This document shows, one piece after another, positions 25,227 to 34,465 of a stretch of DNA of 64,000 nt. The stretch comes from Albidovulum sp. (GTDB lineage: Bacteria > Pseudomonadota > Alphaproteobacteria > Rhodobacterales > Rhodobacteraceae). The first letter of the stretch is position 1, and the number at the start of each line of letters is the position of its first letter. The notes under the pieces were generated by a model. That model was not told the DNA's origin, ran no database searches, and saw only the letters and a program-made list of their open reading frames with translations. The translations under genes and the position numbers were made by a program. Where the stretch lies: contig JAUQYA010000019.1 in NCBI GenBank assembly GCA_030837785.1, forward strand, positions 1 through 64,000, read 5' to 3'.

Positions 25227-26482
25227 TCCGCCACCCCGGCCTCGGCGGCGGCGGCGCGCAGGGCGGCCAGCGCCGCCGCGTCGCCGGCAAGGGCCGCGCG
25301 GGCGTCGGCATAGGCCGCCTTCGCGCGCTCGGTCTCGCCGAGGACGCCGAGGGCGGAGACGAGCCGCGCCCAGTCCTCGGCCGGGCCGCCCTCGCGCGCG
25401 AGCCTGTCGGCGAGGCGGTCCACCATGCCGCGAATCATCTGCTGGCGTTCCTCGGTCGTCATGTCGGCTGCTGCTTCCATGTCGGCGGCGTCGGGGCCGG
25501 GGGTTGCACCGGGCGCCGCCGCGGGCGGCGGGGTGTAGGCGACGCCCGCGGCCTCGGCGAGAAGCCCGATCTGCGACCGGATCGTCGGCATCCACGGCGC
25601 CTCTTCCGGACCCTCCTCGAGCAGCCCGCGCCAGAGCCGGAAGGCCTCGTCGGGCCGCCCGGTCTGCGCCCACATCAGCCCCATGTAGAAGCGCGCGGTG
25701 CCGCTCCGCGGATCGAGTTGAAGCGCGCGGGCCAGCGCGTCTTCCGCCTCGGGCGAGACATAGCCGCCGGTGGCGAGGATCATGTCGTCGGCGAGCACCG
25801 CGTAGTCCTCGGCGGTGACGCCCTTTCCCGAAAGCTCGATCACCCGCCGCTGTGCCGCGATCGCGGCGGCGAAGTTGCCAAGCGCCGCCTCGTTGCGTGC
25901 CAGAAGCCGCTGGCCGGTCAGGTCATCGGGCCGCTCTGCCACCGCCTTCCTCAACCGTTTGACGAGATCGAGATACTGCTGGTCCGGCGCCGGGCGGTCG
26001 GGCAGCGCCGCCCCCGCCGTCGCCTCGGCTTCGGCCGCGGCTTGCGAGGGGCGGCTTTCGCGGAACGTCTCGGCCCGCGCGATCCGTTCTGCGATGGGCA
26101 GGTCGGGATACCCCGGCGCCCCGGTCAGCCGGTAGAGTGCCACCGCCCCGGCCACGGCCGCGGCGACGAGCACGACCGGCACGACCGGCGACCCGCGCCC
26201 CGCCGCCGGCCCGCTCTGCCCAACCCCGTTCCGTCCGGCCCCGCCACGCCCGGCCCGGTCCGCCTCCAGGAGCCGGCGCGAGATCTCGATCCGCGCGCGC
26301 TCGGCCTCGGCGCCGCCGATCACGCCGCGGGCAAGGTCGCGCTCGACCTCCTTCAGCTGGTCGCGGTAGACCTGAAGGTCGGCCTCGGCCTCCGACCGTC
26401 CGGCGCCGCCGCGGAAAAGCGCGCGCACCAGCACGAGGGCCACCAGCGCCGACAGCGCGAGGGAGAGGGTCCAGAACAGCAT
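25223..26482 (-). CDS. ccmI: Cytochrome c maturation protein CcmI (CycH)
   Basis: A 419-residue protein. Membrane helix 1 is LFWTLSLALSALVALVLVRAL at the start, then comes a cytoplasmic stretch rich in charged residues (EADLQVYRDQLKEVERDLARG). Helix 2 (VVPVVLVAAAVAGAVALYRL) lies near 97-116, and a periplasmic TPR-like region follows (ALARALQLDPRSGTARFYMG). CcmI holds apocytochrome c for haem attachment. Low-complexity Gly/Arg and Pro/Ala segments separate the parts. The other ccm genes are at 48.4-51.2 kb on the opposite strand, so the system is split. Confidence 0.86.
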   Translation of the reverse strand: MLFWTLSLALSALVALVLVRALFRGGAGRSEAEADLQVYRDQLKEVERDLARGVIGGAEAERARIEISRRLLEADRAGRGGAGRNGVGQSGPAAGRGSPVVPVVLVAAAVAGAVALYRLTGAPGYPDLPIAERIARAETFRESRPSQAAAEAEATAGAALPDRPAPDQQYLDLVKRLRKAVAERPDDLTGQRLLARNEAALGNFAAAIAAQRRVIELSGKGVTAEDYAVLADDMILATGGYVSPEAEDALARALQLDPRSGTARFYMGLMWAQTGRPDEAFRLWRGLLEEGPEEAPWMPTIRSQIGLLAEAAGVAYTPPPAAAPGATPGPDAADMEAAADMTTEERQQMIRGMVDRLADRLAREGGPAEDWARLVSALGVLGETERAKAAYADARAALAGDAAALAALRAAAAEAGVAE

Positions 26483-26596
26483 CGCGTCTCCGTTTCCGCC
26501 GCCCGATGTAAGCGTTTCGGCGGCGCCGCGAAAGCCCGAAGCCCCGGTGTCCGCCGCGCACCTTGTCGCAGCGACCGGTCCCGACGGGCCCCATGT

Positions 26597-26615
26597 CGCA
26601 ATTGTCCCGATTGCG
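26597..26615. promoter_or_regulatory. Inverted repeat upstream of soxBDAG
   Basis: CGCAAT (26597-26602) and ATTGCG (26610-26615) form a perfect 6-bp dyad with a 7-nt spacer, about 82 nt upstream of soxB in the divergent ccmI-soxB interval. TGTCGCA also occurs just upstream at 26560 and at 26595. This is a plausible operator for a sarcosine- or glycine-responsive regulator; the regulator is not identified. Confidence 0.4.
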
Positions 26616-26697
26616 CCGCTTGGCCGACGGTTGCGCCCGCCCGTCTGATCCATCAAGCGGCAGGCAGGGCAGAGACGCTTCACCTTGGGGGATTCGC

Positions 26698-27948
26698 ATG
26701 GGCCTGAAACGCTATTCCGTCTTCGCGATCGTGCGCGAGGCGATGAGCTACCATCAGGGATGGGAGCGCGCCTGGGGCTCGCCGGCGCCGAAGCGCAAGT
26801 ATGACGTGGTGATCGTCGGCGCCGGCGGCCACGGGCTTGCCACCGCCTATTACCTCGGCAAGAACTTCGGCATCACCAATGTCGCGATCATCGAGAAGGG
26901 CTGGCTCGGCGGCGGCAACACCGGCCGCAACACCACGATCATCCGGTCGAACTACCTCCAGGATCCCTCCGCCGCGATCTACGAGAAGGCGCGCTCGCTC
27001 TACGAGACGATGAGCCAGGACCTGAACTACAACGTCATGTTCAGCCCCCGCGGCCTGATGATGCTCGGCCAGACCGAACACGAGGTCAGGGGCTACAAGC
27101 GCACCGTCCACGCCAACCGGTTGCAGGGGGTGGAGACCGAATGGATCTCGCCGCAGCGGGTCAAGGAACTGGTGCCGATCATCAACATCGACGGGCCGCG
27201 CTATCCGGTCCTCGGCGCGCTCTACCAGGCCCGCGGCGGCACCGCCCGGCACGATGCGGTGGCCTGGGGCTATGCGCGGGCCTGTTCGCAGATGGGCATG
27301 GACGTGATCCAGCAGTGCGAGGTCACCGGCGTGCGCACCGAGGGCGGCCGGGTGAAGGGCATCGACACCACGAAGGGCGCGATCGACTGCGACAAGCTCG
27401 GCCTCGTCGTTGCCGGGCATTCCTCGGTCCTGGCCGAGATGGCGGGTTTCCGCCTGCCGATCGAGAGCCTCGCGCTCCAGGCGCTGGTGTCGGAGCCGAT
27501 CAAGCCCTGCATGGACGTGGTGGTGATGGCCAACACCGTCCACGGCTACATGAGCCAGTCCGACAAGGGCGAGATGGTGATCGGCGGCGGCACCGACGGC
27601 TTCAACAACTACACCCAGAGGGGCAGCTTCCACCATGTCGAGGAGACGGTGCGCGCGCTGATCGAGACCTTCCCGATGCTCAGCCGCCTGAAGATGCTGC
27701 GTCAGTGGGGCGGCATCGTCGACATGACCGGCGACCGCTCGCCGATCCTGTCGAAGACCCCGGTCGAGGGCGTCTTCGTCAACTGCGGCTGGGGCACCGG
27801 CGGCTTCAAGTCGATCCCCGGCTCGGGATGGGCGATGGCGGAGCTGATGGCGCGCGGCCATTCGGCCCTGACCGCGGAATTCTCGATGTACCGCTTCCGC
27901 GAGGGCAAGTTCATCGACGAGAGCGTCGCCGCGGGGGTGGCGCACTGA
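26698..27948 (+). CDS. soxB: Sarcosine oxidase beta subunit
   Basis: A 416-residue FAD/FMN subunit. The dinucleotide fold VVIVGAGGHGLATAYYL starts near residue 37. A GGTARHDAVAWG segment with His185 corresponds to the histidine that carries covalent FMN in tetrameric sarcosine oxidases. The C-terminal MTGDRSPILSKTPVEG then NCGWGTGGFK is typical. It oxidises sarcosine to glycine, and electrons end in H2O2. It is first in the soxBDAG operon. Confidence 0.94.
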   Translation: MGLKRYSVFAIVREAMSYHQGWERAWGSPAPKRKYDVVIVGAGGHGLATAYYLGKNFGITNVAIIEKGWLGGGNTGRNTTIIRSNYLQDPSAAIYEKARSLYETMSQDLNYNVMFSPRGLMMLGQTEHEVRGYKRTVHANRLQGVETEWISPQRVKELVPIINIDGPRYPVLGALYQARGGTARHDAVAWGYARACSQMGMDVIQQCEVTGVRTEGGRVKGIDTTKGAIDCDKLGLVVAGHSSVLAEMAGFRLPIESLALQALVSEPIKPCMDVVVMANTVHGYMSQSDKGEMVIGGGTDGFNNYTQRGSFHHVEETVRALIETFPMLSRLKMLRQWGGIVDMTGDRSPILSKTPVEGVFVNCGWGTGGFKSIPGSGWAMAELMARGHSALTAEFSMYRFREGKFIDESVAAGVAH

Positions 27949-28033
27949 TGCAGGCGCGCAGCTTTCATTGTGATGACGATACTCCGGGCGGCCGGACAGG
28001 GCGCTCCCGGCCCGGCGTCGAAAGGACCAGGAC

Positions 28034-28357
28034 ATGCTGACCCTTGAATGCCCCTACTGCGGCGTGAAGGCCGAAGAGACCGAGCTTGCCGCCGGCGGCG
28101 AGGCGCATCTGAAGCGTTATGGCCCCGGCTCCAGCGACGACGCGTTCGAAGGCTATCTCTTCGTCCGCAAGAACCCCAAGGGCGTGCATTTCGAACGCTG
28201 GCGCCACGCCTACGGCTGCGGCAAGTGGTTCCTCGCCGCCCGCTGCACCGCGACGCTCGAGGTCTTCGGCACCTATCCGGCGCAGTCGACCGAGCCGCCG
28301 GCGGAGTTGCAGGCGAAGATCAGGGCGAAGCGCCCGGACTGGGAGGGCTGGAAATGA
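28034..28357 (+). CDS. soxD: Sarcosine oxidase delta subunit
   Basis: A 107-residue zinc subunit. The zinc ligands are visible as C6 and C9 (CPYCG), H58 (RWRHAYGCG) and C62. Length and composition are normal for SoxD. It lies between soxB (85 nt away) and soxA (ATGA overlap) and structurally completes the heterotetramer. Confidence 0.94.
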   Translation: MLTLECPYCGVKAEETELAAGGEAHLKRYGPGSSDDAFEGYLFVRKNPKGVHFERWRHAYGCGKWFLAARCTATLEVFGTYPAQSTEPPAELQAKIRAKRPDWEGWK

Positions 28358-31335
28358 GCACGCGTCTTCAGAAGGGCGGCCGGCTGATCGACCGGTCGCG
28401 GCCCTTGTCCTTCAGCTTCAACGGCCGCCGGATGCAGGGCTATGCCGGCGACACGCTCGCCTCGGCGCTGCTTGGCGCCGACCAGATGATGGTCGGCCGC
28501 TCGTTCAAGTATCACCGCCCCCGCGGCATCGTCGCCAGCGGAGCGGAGGAGCCGAACGCGCTTGTGGGCATGGGCGAGGGCGGGCGGTTCGAGCCCAACC
28601 AGCGCACCACCACGACCGAGCTTTTCGACGGCGCCGCGACGGTCAGCCAGAACCACTGGCCGAGCCTCGAATTCGACGTCGGCGCGATCAACGACAAGCT
28701 CTACCGCTTCCTTCCGGCGGGCTTCTACTACAAGACCTTCATGTTCCCGCGCTTCGCCTGGAAGCATGTGTTCGAGCCGATCGTCCGGCAGTCGGCGGGC
28801 CTTGGCAAGGTGCCGCAGCACCGCGACGAGGACCGTTACGAATACGCCTACGGCTTCGCCGACCTGGTGATCGTCGGCGGCGGCATCGCCGGGATCGCGG
28901 CGGCGCTCGCGGCCGGCAGGCAGGGCAAGCGCGTCTGGCTCATCGAGCAGACCGCCGACTGGGGCGGCCGGGCCGTCGTGGACGGGGTCCAGATCGACGG
29001 AAGGGACGCCGACGCCTGGGTGAAGGACGCCATCGAAGCGCTTGGCAAGATGGAGAATGTCACGCTCCGTGCCCGGACGATGGCAGCGGGCCTCTACGAC
29101 CACGGCTATGTTCTGGCCTACGAACGCGTGGCTGACCATACGCCCGGCGACGGCCGCCCGCGCCACCGGCTCTGGCGGCTTCGCGCCGGCCATGTCGTCA
29201 CTGCCACCGGCGCCATCGAGCGGACGCTCTCGTTCGCGGGCAACGACATCCCCGGCGTGATGCTCGCCTCGGCGGTGCGCGACTATGTCGTCAACTGGGC
29301 GGTCAGCCCCGGCGACCGCACCGTGATCGTCACCAACAACGACGACGCCTACCGCACCGCGCTGGCGCTGCTCGACGCCGGGCTCGTCGTGCCGGCGGTG
29401 ATCGACGCCCGCCCCTCGGCCAAGGGCGAACTGCCCGAAGCCGTCCGCGCCCGCGGGGTGCGGGTGCTGGAAGGCAAGGCCATCGCCAAGGTCAAGGGCG
29501 GCAAGCGGGTGACCGGCGTTTCCGTCTGCATCCAGGCGGGCGAGGGGTCGGAGCTTGAATCGATCGCCTGCGACGCGGTGGCGATGTCGGGCGGCTGGTC
29601 GCCGGTCGTGCACCTCTGGTCGCACTGCGGCGGCAAGCTGGTCTGGGACGAGGCTTTGGCGATGTTCCGCCCCGATCCGAAGCGGCCCGCCACCGGCGAG
29701 GACGGCCAGGCGATGGTGACCGCCGTGGGCGCCGCGAACGGCATCCTGACGGCGCACGAGATCCTTGCCGACGCGCACCAGGCGGTGGGCGGCAAGGGCG
29801 CCGCGCCGGGCGCGGTTGCGGCTGCCGAGGCGCCGATGATGCCGGTCTGGATCATGCCGCAGGGCGCCGGCCCGGCGCTCAGGATGAAGATGTGGCTCGA
29901 CCCGCAGAACGACGTCAAGGTCTCGGACGTGCAGCTTGCCGCGCGCGAGGGCTACGAAAGCGTCGAACATACCAAGCGCTACACCACGCTCGGCATGGCG
30001 ACAGATCAGGGAAAGATGAGCAACATCAACGGGCTGGCGGTGCTTTCCGACGCGCTGAACCGGCCCATACCGGCGACCGGCACGACGACGTTCCGCCCGC
30101 CCTACACGCCGATCTCGATGGGCGCCATCGCCGGCGAGGCGCGGGGCGAGATCTTCCAGCCGCTGCGCCGCACGCCGATCCACGACTGGCACGCGACCCA
30201 CGGCGCCCATTGGGAGCCGGTCGGCCAGTGGCGCCGCGCCTATACCTATCTGCGCGCCGGCGAGGGCGTGCATGATGCGGTCAACCGCGAGATTCGCGCG
30301 GTGCGCAACTCGGTCGGCCTTCTCGATGCCTCGACGCTCGGCAAGCTGATCGTCAAGGGGCCGGACGCGGGCCGCTTCCTCGACATGCTCTACACCAACC
30401 TGATGTCCACCCTGCCGGTCGGCAAATGCCGCTATGGCCTGATGTGCACCGAAAACGGCTTCCTGACCGACGACGGCGTGGTGGTGCGGCTTTCCGAGGA
30501 CACCTGGCTCTGCCATACCACCACCGGCGGCGCCGAGCGCATCCATGCTCATATGGAAGACTGGCTCCAGTGCGAATGGTGGGACTGGAAGGTCTATACC
30601 GCCAACGTCACCGAGGAATATGCGCAAGTCGCAGTTGCCGGCCCCAACGCCCGGAAACTTCTCGAAAAACTCGGCGGCATGGACCTGTCGAAGGAGACCT
30701 TCCCGTTCATGGAATGGCGCGAGGGCACGCTCGGCGGCTTCCGCGCGCGCGTCTACCGCATCTCGTTCTCGGGCGAGCTGTCCTACGAGGTGGCAGTGCC
30801 GGCCTCCGAGGGCCGTGCCTTCTGGGACGCGCTTCTGAAGGCGGGTGAGGAGTTCGGTCTAACCCCTTACGGAACCGAGGCAATGCACATCATGCGGGCC
30901 GAGAAGGGCTTCATCATGATCGGCGACGAGACCGACGGCACGGTGATCCCGCAGGACCTCAACCTCGGCTGGGCGATCTCGAAGAAGAAGGAAGACTACC
31001 TCGGCAAGCGGGCACAGGAACGCAGCCACATGGTCGATCCCGACCGCTGGAAGCTCGTCGGGCTCGAGACGCTCGACGGCAGCGTGATCCCCGACGGCGC
31101 CTATGCCGCGGCCGAAGGCGTGAACGCCAACGGCCAGCGCAACGTGCAGGGGCGCGTGACCTCGACCTACTTCTCGCCGACGCTGGGCCACGGCATCGCG
31201 ATGGCTCTGGTGAAGCGCGGCTCCGATCGGATGGGCGAGGTGATCGAGTTCCCGGTGGGCGGCGGCAAGGTGGTCAAGGCGCGGATCGTCGATCCGGTCT
31301 TCTTCGACAAGGATGGGGGAAAGCAGAATGTCTAA
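28354..31335 (+). CDS. soxA: Sarcosine oxidase alpha subunit
   Basis: A 993-residue subunit with the expected three parts. The N-terminal part contains FSFNGRRMQGYAGDTLASALL and a FKYHRPRG motif. An NAD-binding Rossmann region starts DLVIVGGGIAGIAAALAAG. The C-terminal GcvT-like folate-binding domain carries GKLIVKGPDAGRFLDMLYTN. This subunit joins methyl oxidation to tetrahydrofolate, giving 5,10-methylene-THF when folate is present. It overlaps soxD by four bases and soxG by eight. Confidence 0.95.
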   Translation: MSTRLQKGGRLIDRSRPLSFSFNGRRMQGYAGDTLASALLGADQMMVGRSFKYHRPRGIVASGAEEPNALVGMGEGGRFEPNQRTTTTELFDGAATVSQNHWPSLEFDVGAINDKLYRFLPAGFYYKTFMFPRFAWKHVFEPIVRQSAGLGKVPQHRDEDRYEYAYGFADLVIVGGGIAGIAAALAAGRQGKRVWLIEQTADWGGRAVVDGVQIDGRDADAWVKDAIEALGKMENVTLRARTMAAGLYDHGYVLAYERVADHTPGDGRPRHRLWRLRAGHVVTATGAIERTLSFAGNDIPGVMLASAVRDYVVNWAVSPGDRTVIVTNNDDAYRTALALLDAGLVVPAVIDARPSAKGELPEAVRARGVRVLEGKAIAKVKGGKRVTGVSVCIQAGEGSELESIACDAVAMSGGWSPVVHLWSHCGGKLVWDEALAMFRPDPKRPATGEDGQAMVTAVGAANGILTAHEILADAHQAVGGKGAAPGAVAAAEAPMMPVWIMPQGAGPALRMKMWLDPQNDVKVSDVQLAAREGYESVEHTKRYTTLGMATDQGKMSNINGLAVLSDALNRPIPATGTTTFRPPYTPISMGAIAGEARGEIFQPLRRTPIHDWHATHGAHWEPVGQWRRAYTYLRAGEGVHDAVNREIRAVRNSVGLLDASTLGKLIVKGPDAGRFLDMLYTNLMSTLPVGKCRYGLMCTENGFLTDDGVVVRLSEDTWLCHTTTGGAERIHAHMEDWLQCEWWDWKVYTANVTEEYAQVAVAGPNARKLLEKLGGMDLSKETFPFMEWREGTLGGFRARVYRISFSGELSYEVAVPASEGRAFWDALLKAGEEFGLTPYGTEAMHIMRAEKGFIMIGDETDGTVIPQDLNLGWAISKKKEDYLGKRAQERSHMVDPDRWKLVGLETLDGSVIPDGAYAAAEGVNANGQRNVQGRVTSTYFSPTLGHGIAMALVKRGSDRMGEVIEFPVGGGKVVKARIVDPVFFDKDGGKQNV

Positions 31336-31888
31336 GCCTGTCAGTGCCCTGGGCGGCGTTTCTCACAAGGGCTTCGCGACCGTGGCCGAGGCGGGGTTGC
31401 GCGGCATGATCACCGTCCGCGGCGATCTGGCCTCGGCCGCGATGAAGAAGGCGGTGAAGGCCGCGGCCGGCACCGCGGTGCCCGGCCCCCGCCGGATCGA
31501 GATCGCCGGAGACCGCGCCGCCGCCTGGATGTCGCCCGACGAGCTTCTCGTCCTCGTGCCCTACGAGGCGGCGCAGGACACCGTCGCGGCGTTGGAACAG
31601 GCGCTCGCCGGCAGCCATCACCTCGTCGCCGATGTCTCCGACGCCCGCGCCGTCTTCACCATCGCCGGCCCGCAGGCCGATCAAGTGCTGATGAAGCTCT
31701 GCCCCGCCGACGTGGCCTCGCTGGAACCGGGCGAGATCCGCCGCACCCGCGCGGCCCAGGTTGCCGCCGCCTTCTGGAAGTCGGGCCCCGAGGAATTCAC
31801 CCTCGTCTCGTTCCGGTCGGTGGCGGGCTATGTGATGGGGCTTCTCGAGGTGGCGTCCCGTCCGGGGGCGGAACTGTTCCCGGCCTGA
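31328..31888 (+). CDS. soxG: Sarcosine oxidase gamma subunit
   Basis: A 186-residue subunit. It has the SoxG-type GDRAAAWMSPDELLVLVP segment near 60-77 and LVADVSDARAVFTIAGP, and belongs to the GcvT-related fold that contacts SoxA. The ATG at 31328 overlaps the end of soxA and is preferred over an in-frame ATG 15 nt upstream. It is last in soxBDAG; a dispersed element with a GC hairpin follows directly. Confidence 0.9.
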   Translation: MSKPVSALGGVSHKGFATVAEAGLRGMITVRGDLASAAMKKAVKAAAGTAVPGPRRIEIAGDRAAAWMSPDELLVLVPYEAAQDTVAALEQALAGSHHLVADVSDARAVFTIAGPQADQVLMKLCPADVASLEPGEIRRTRAAQVAAAFWKSGPEEFTLVSFRSVAGYVMGLLEVASRPGAELFPA

Positions 31889-31938
31889 TTTCTTCGGTGC
31901 GGAAATACCCTCGGGGGTGCGGGGGCGGAGAGCCCCCG
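31889..31938 (+). repeat. Dispersed post-stop intergenic element with hairpin, copy 4
   Basis: The element begins directly after the soxG stop with TTTCTTCGGTGCGGAAATAC then CCTCGG. It ends in a perfect hairpin, GGGGGC (31921-31926) pairing with GCCCCC (31932-31937). It could end the sox transcript. Its core is shared with the other copies. Confidence 0.7.
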
Positions 31939-31955
31939 TTCCACCAGCGCCGCCC

Positions 31956-31984
31956 TTGACCTCGGGAACCCGAAGGGGCTTAGT
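31956..31984 (+). promoter_or_regulatory. Possible sodB promoter
   Basis: TTGACC (31956-31961) and CTTAGT (31979-31984) are separated by 17 nt, 37 nt upstream of the sodB ATG. The -35 is good and the -10 weak. A strong AAAGGAG ribosome site follows. Confidence 0.3.
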
Positions 31985-32020
31985 CGCATTGATCTGCAAA
32001 CGCGCGAAAGGAGCAGAACG

Positions 32021-32623
32021 ATGGCCTTCACCCTTCCCGATCTTCCCTATGCCCATGACGCCCTCGCCGGCCTCGGCATGTCGAAGGAGACCCTCGAATA
32101 CCATCACGACCTGCACCACAAGGCCTATGTCGACAACGGCAACAAGCTGATCGCCGGCACGCCGTGGGAGGGCAAGAGCCTCGAAGACATCGTCCGCGGC
32201 ACCTACCAGTCCGGTGCTGTGGCGCAGAATGGCATCTTCAACAACGCCAGCCAGCACTGGAACCACAACCAGTTCTGGGAAATGATGGGCCCGGGCGAGG
32301 CCAAGAAGATGCCGGGCGCGCTGGAAAAGGCGATCACCGACAGCTTCGGCTCGGTCCAGAAGTTCAAGGACGACTTCGCCGCCGCCGGTGCGGGCCAGTT
32401 CGGCTCGGGCTGGTGCTGGCTCGTCAGGGACAGGGACGGCTCGCTCAAGGTCACCAAGACCGAAAACGGGGTGAACCCGCTCTGCTTCGGCCAGACAGCA
32501 CTTCTCGGCTGCGACGTGTGGGAACATTCCTACTACATCGACTTCCGCAACAAGCGCCCCGCCTATCTCGCGAACTTCCTCGACAAGCTGGTGAACTGGG
32601 AAAACGTGGCGTCGCGGCTGTGA
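32021..32623 (+). CDS. sodB: Superoxide dismutase [Fe/Mn]
   Basis: A 200-residue Fe/Mn superoxide dismutase. Metal ligands fall in LEYHHDLHHKAYV (first histidine), NASQHWNHNQFW (second), and the DVWEHSYYIDFRNKRPAYL signature (Asp and His). The GAGQFGSGWCWLV segment is typical of FeSOD. No signal peptide is seen, so it is cytoplasmic. It is monocistronic with a strong hairpin behind it. It lies next to sarcosine oxidase, which produces H2O2, but the link is only positional. Confidence 0.93.
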   Translation: MAFTLPDLPYAHDALAGLGMSKETLEYHHDLHHKAYVDNGNKLIAGTPWEGKSLEDIVRGTYQSGAVAQNGIFNNASQHWNHNQFWEMMGPGEAKKMPGALEKAITDSFGSVQKFKDDFAAAGAGQFGSGWCWLVRDRDGSLKVTKTENGVNPLCFGQTALLGCDVWEHSYYIDFRNKRPAYLANFLDKLVNWENVASRL

Positions 32624-32657
32624 GGTGATGAGGGCGGCCGGGCCGCCACGCCCCATG

Positions 32658-32681
32658 CCGCCGCGACCTTGGTCGCGGCGG
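32658..32681 (+). terminator. sodB hairpin terminator
   Basis: Perfect 11-bp stem, CCGCCGCGACC (32658-32668) with GGTCGCGGCGG (32671-32681), joined by TT. TTCGCGTTCC follows instead of a true U-run. It lies 34 nt after the sodB stop. Confidence 0.55.
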
Positions 32682-32961
32682 TTCGCGTTCCGGCGCGCGG
32701 GTGTGGCAGGCGCGGCCGTCTGCTGCAAAATTGTCGCATCAGCGCAAGCATCTCTGCGGTGGGCGGCCGCCAAAGCCCGGCCAAAACCTGAACAACCGCG
32801 TCCAATAGCCGGTTTTTCGAGGATTTTTCCAACTCCGAACTCGCGGCCCGCAGGGGCGCGGCGCCGCTGCCCGCGGCGTCCCGCGGTGCTGAATCCCTGG
32901 GCGAATCATTTGGCATCGTGGCTGCCGTCGCCTAATCGAGGGGCAGAACGAGGAGATCAAA
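32682..32961 (+). other. Leader/promoter region of gdhA
   Basis: No coding frame is supported here. The segment holds locally AT-richer patches (GCAAAATTGTCGCA at about 32723, GGTTTTTCGAGGATTTTTCC at about 32812) that could hold the gdhA promoter. A GAGGAGA ribosome site lies 6 nt before the TTG start. TTGTCGCA also occurs upstream of soxB. Confidence 0.4.
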
Positions 32962-34311
32962 TTGGTTCAGCTTGACGAGAAACTCGAGGCCATCTTCGGC
33001 GAGGTCGTCCGCCGCAACGCGGGCGAGACGGAATTCCACCAGGCCGTGCGCGAAGTGCTGGAAAGCCTGGGAAGGGTCGTGGCGAAGCGGCCCGAATTCA
33101 CCGCGGACGCGCTGATCGAGCGGATCTGCGAGCCGGAACGCCAGATCATCTTCCGCGTGCCCTGGGTCGACGACAGGGGCAACGTCCAGATCAACCGCGG
33201 CTTCCGGGTCCAGTTCAACTCGGCGCTCGGCCCCTACAAGGGCGGCATCCGCTTCCACCCGTCGGTCAACGTCGGCATCATCAAGTTCCTCGGCTTCGAG
33301 CAGACCTTCAAGAACGCGCTGACGGGGATGCCGATCGGCGGCGGCAAGGGCGGGTCGGACTTCAACCCGCGCGGCCGCTCGAACGGCGAGATCATGCGCT
33401 TCTGCCAGTCGTTCATGACCGAGCTTTATCGCCATCTCGGCGAATACACCGACGTTCCGGCCGGCGACATCGGCGTGGGCGGGCGCGAGATCGGCTACAT
33501 GTTCGGCCAGTACAAGCGCCTGACCAACAGGTTCGAGGCGGGCGTCTTCACCGGCAAGGGCCTGCTCTACGGCGGCTCGCGCGCGCGGACCGAGGCCACC
33601 GGCTACGGCAACACCTATTTCGTGCAGGCGATGCTGGCGACCAGGGGCGCGTCCTTCGAGGGCCGCAAATGCGTGGTGTCGGGCTCCGGCAACGTCGCGA
33701 TCTACACGATGGAAAAGATCAGGGAATTCGGCGGCACCATCGTCGCCTGTTCGGATTCGAACGGCTATGTGGTGGACGAGGCGGGCATCGACCTCGACCT
33801 TGTCAAGGAGATCAAGGAGGTCCGCCGCGCCCGCATCTCGGAATACCACCGGCTCAAGGGCACGGGGACGCATTACGTCGAGAAGGGCAGCATCTGGGAC
33901 GTGGCCTGCGAGGTCGCCATGCCCTCGGCCACGCAGAACGAGATCAGCGGCCGCGACGCGCGCGAACTGGTGAAGAACGGGGTCGTCGCGGTGGGCGAGG
34001 GCGCCAACATGCCCTCGACCCCGGAAGCGGTGCGGGTCTTCCAGGAAGCGGGCGTGCTCTTCGCGCCGGGCAAGGCCGCGAACGCGGGCGGGGTGGCGAC
34101 CTCGGCCCTGGAGATGCAGCAGAACGCCAGCCGCGACAGCTGGACCTTCGAGCAGACCGAGACGCGGCTTGCCACGATCATGCGCTCGATCCACGACACC
34201 TGCGCCGCCACCGCCGAGGAATACGGCGCGCCGGGCGATTATGTGCTGGGCGCCAACATCGCGGGTTTCGTCCGGGTCGCGGAATCGATGCGCGCGCTGG
34301 GCGTGATCTGA
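32962..34311 (+). CDS. gdhA: NADP-specific glutamate dehydrogenase
   Basis: A 449-residue hexameric-type GDH. It has GPYKGGIRFHPSVN and the catalytic lysine region GMPIGGGKGGSDFNPRG. PAGDIGVGGREIGYMFGQY follows, then the coenzyme domain VVSGSGNVAIYTMEKI. It aminates 2-oxoglutarate with NADPH to glutamate. The start is TTG with a GAGGAGA site upstream; no earlier start keeps that spacing. The length is normal for the small NADP enzyme. It appears monocistronic. Confidence 0.93.
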   Translation: MVQLDEKLEAIFGEVVRRNAGETEFHQAVREVLESLGRVVAKRPEFTADALIERICEPERQIIFRVPWVDDRGNVQINRGFRVQFNSALGPYKGGIRFHPSVNVGIIKFLGFEQTFKNALTGMPIGGGKGGSDFNPRGRSNGEIMRFCQSFMTELYRHLGEYTDVPAGDIGVGGREIGYMFGQYKRLTNRFEAGVFTGKGLLYGGSRARTEATGYGNTYFVQAMLATRGASFEGRKCVVSGSGNVAIYTMEKIREFGGTIVACSDSNGYVVDEAGIDLDLVKEIKEVRRARISEYHRLKGTGTHYVEKGSIWDVACEVAMPSATQNEISGRDARELVKNGVVAVGEGANMPSTPEAVRVFQEAGVLFAPGKAANAGGVATSALEMQQNASRDSWTFEQTETRLATIMRSIHDTCAATAEEYGAPGDYVLGANIAGFVRVAESMRALGVI

Positions 34312-34314
34312 GCG

Positions 34315-34362
34315 GGCCGGAGCAAGGGGGGGCCGGAGCAAGGGGAGGCCGGAGCAAGGGGG
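34315..34362. repeat. Tandem repeat, 16-bp unit, 3 copies
   Basis: The unit GGCCGGAGCAAGGGGG recurs at 34315, 34331 and 34347 with one variant base. It begins three bases after the gdhA stop. Probably slippage; no hairpin is obvious. Confidence 0.65.
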
Positions 34363-34465
34363 GCAGGGGCGGCGGCGCGCCGTCTCCGGCCTTCGGCAAC
34401 GGCTCGACCGGCCGGGACGGTGCTGCTATGGCTCGGCGGCGCGGCCAGGTGAGGATCAGGCGGAC

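Noticed and set aside
31889..31938. Insertion sequence remnant for the dispersed elements
   Set aside because: Copies are short, have no terminal inverted repeats or target duplications, and show a strict orientation relative to genes.
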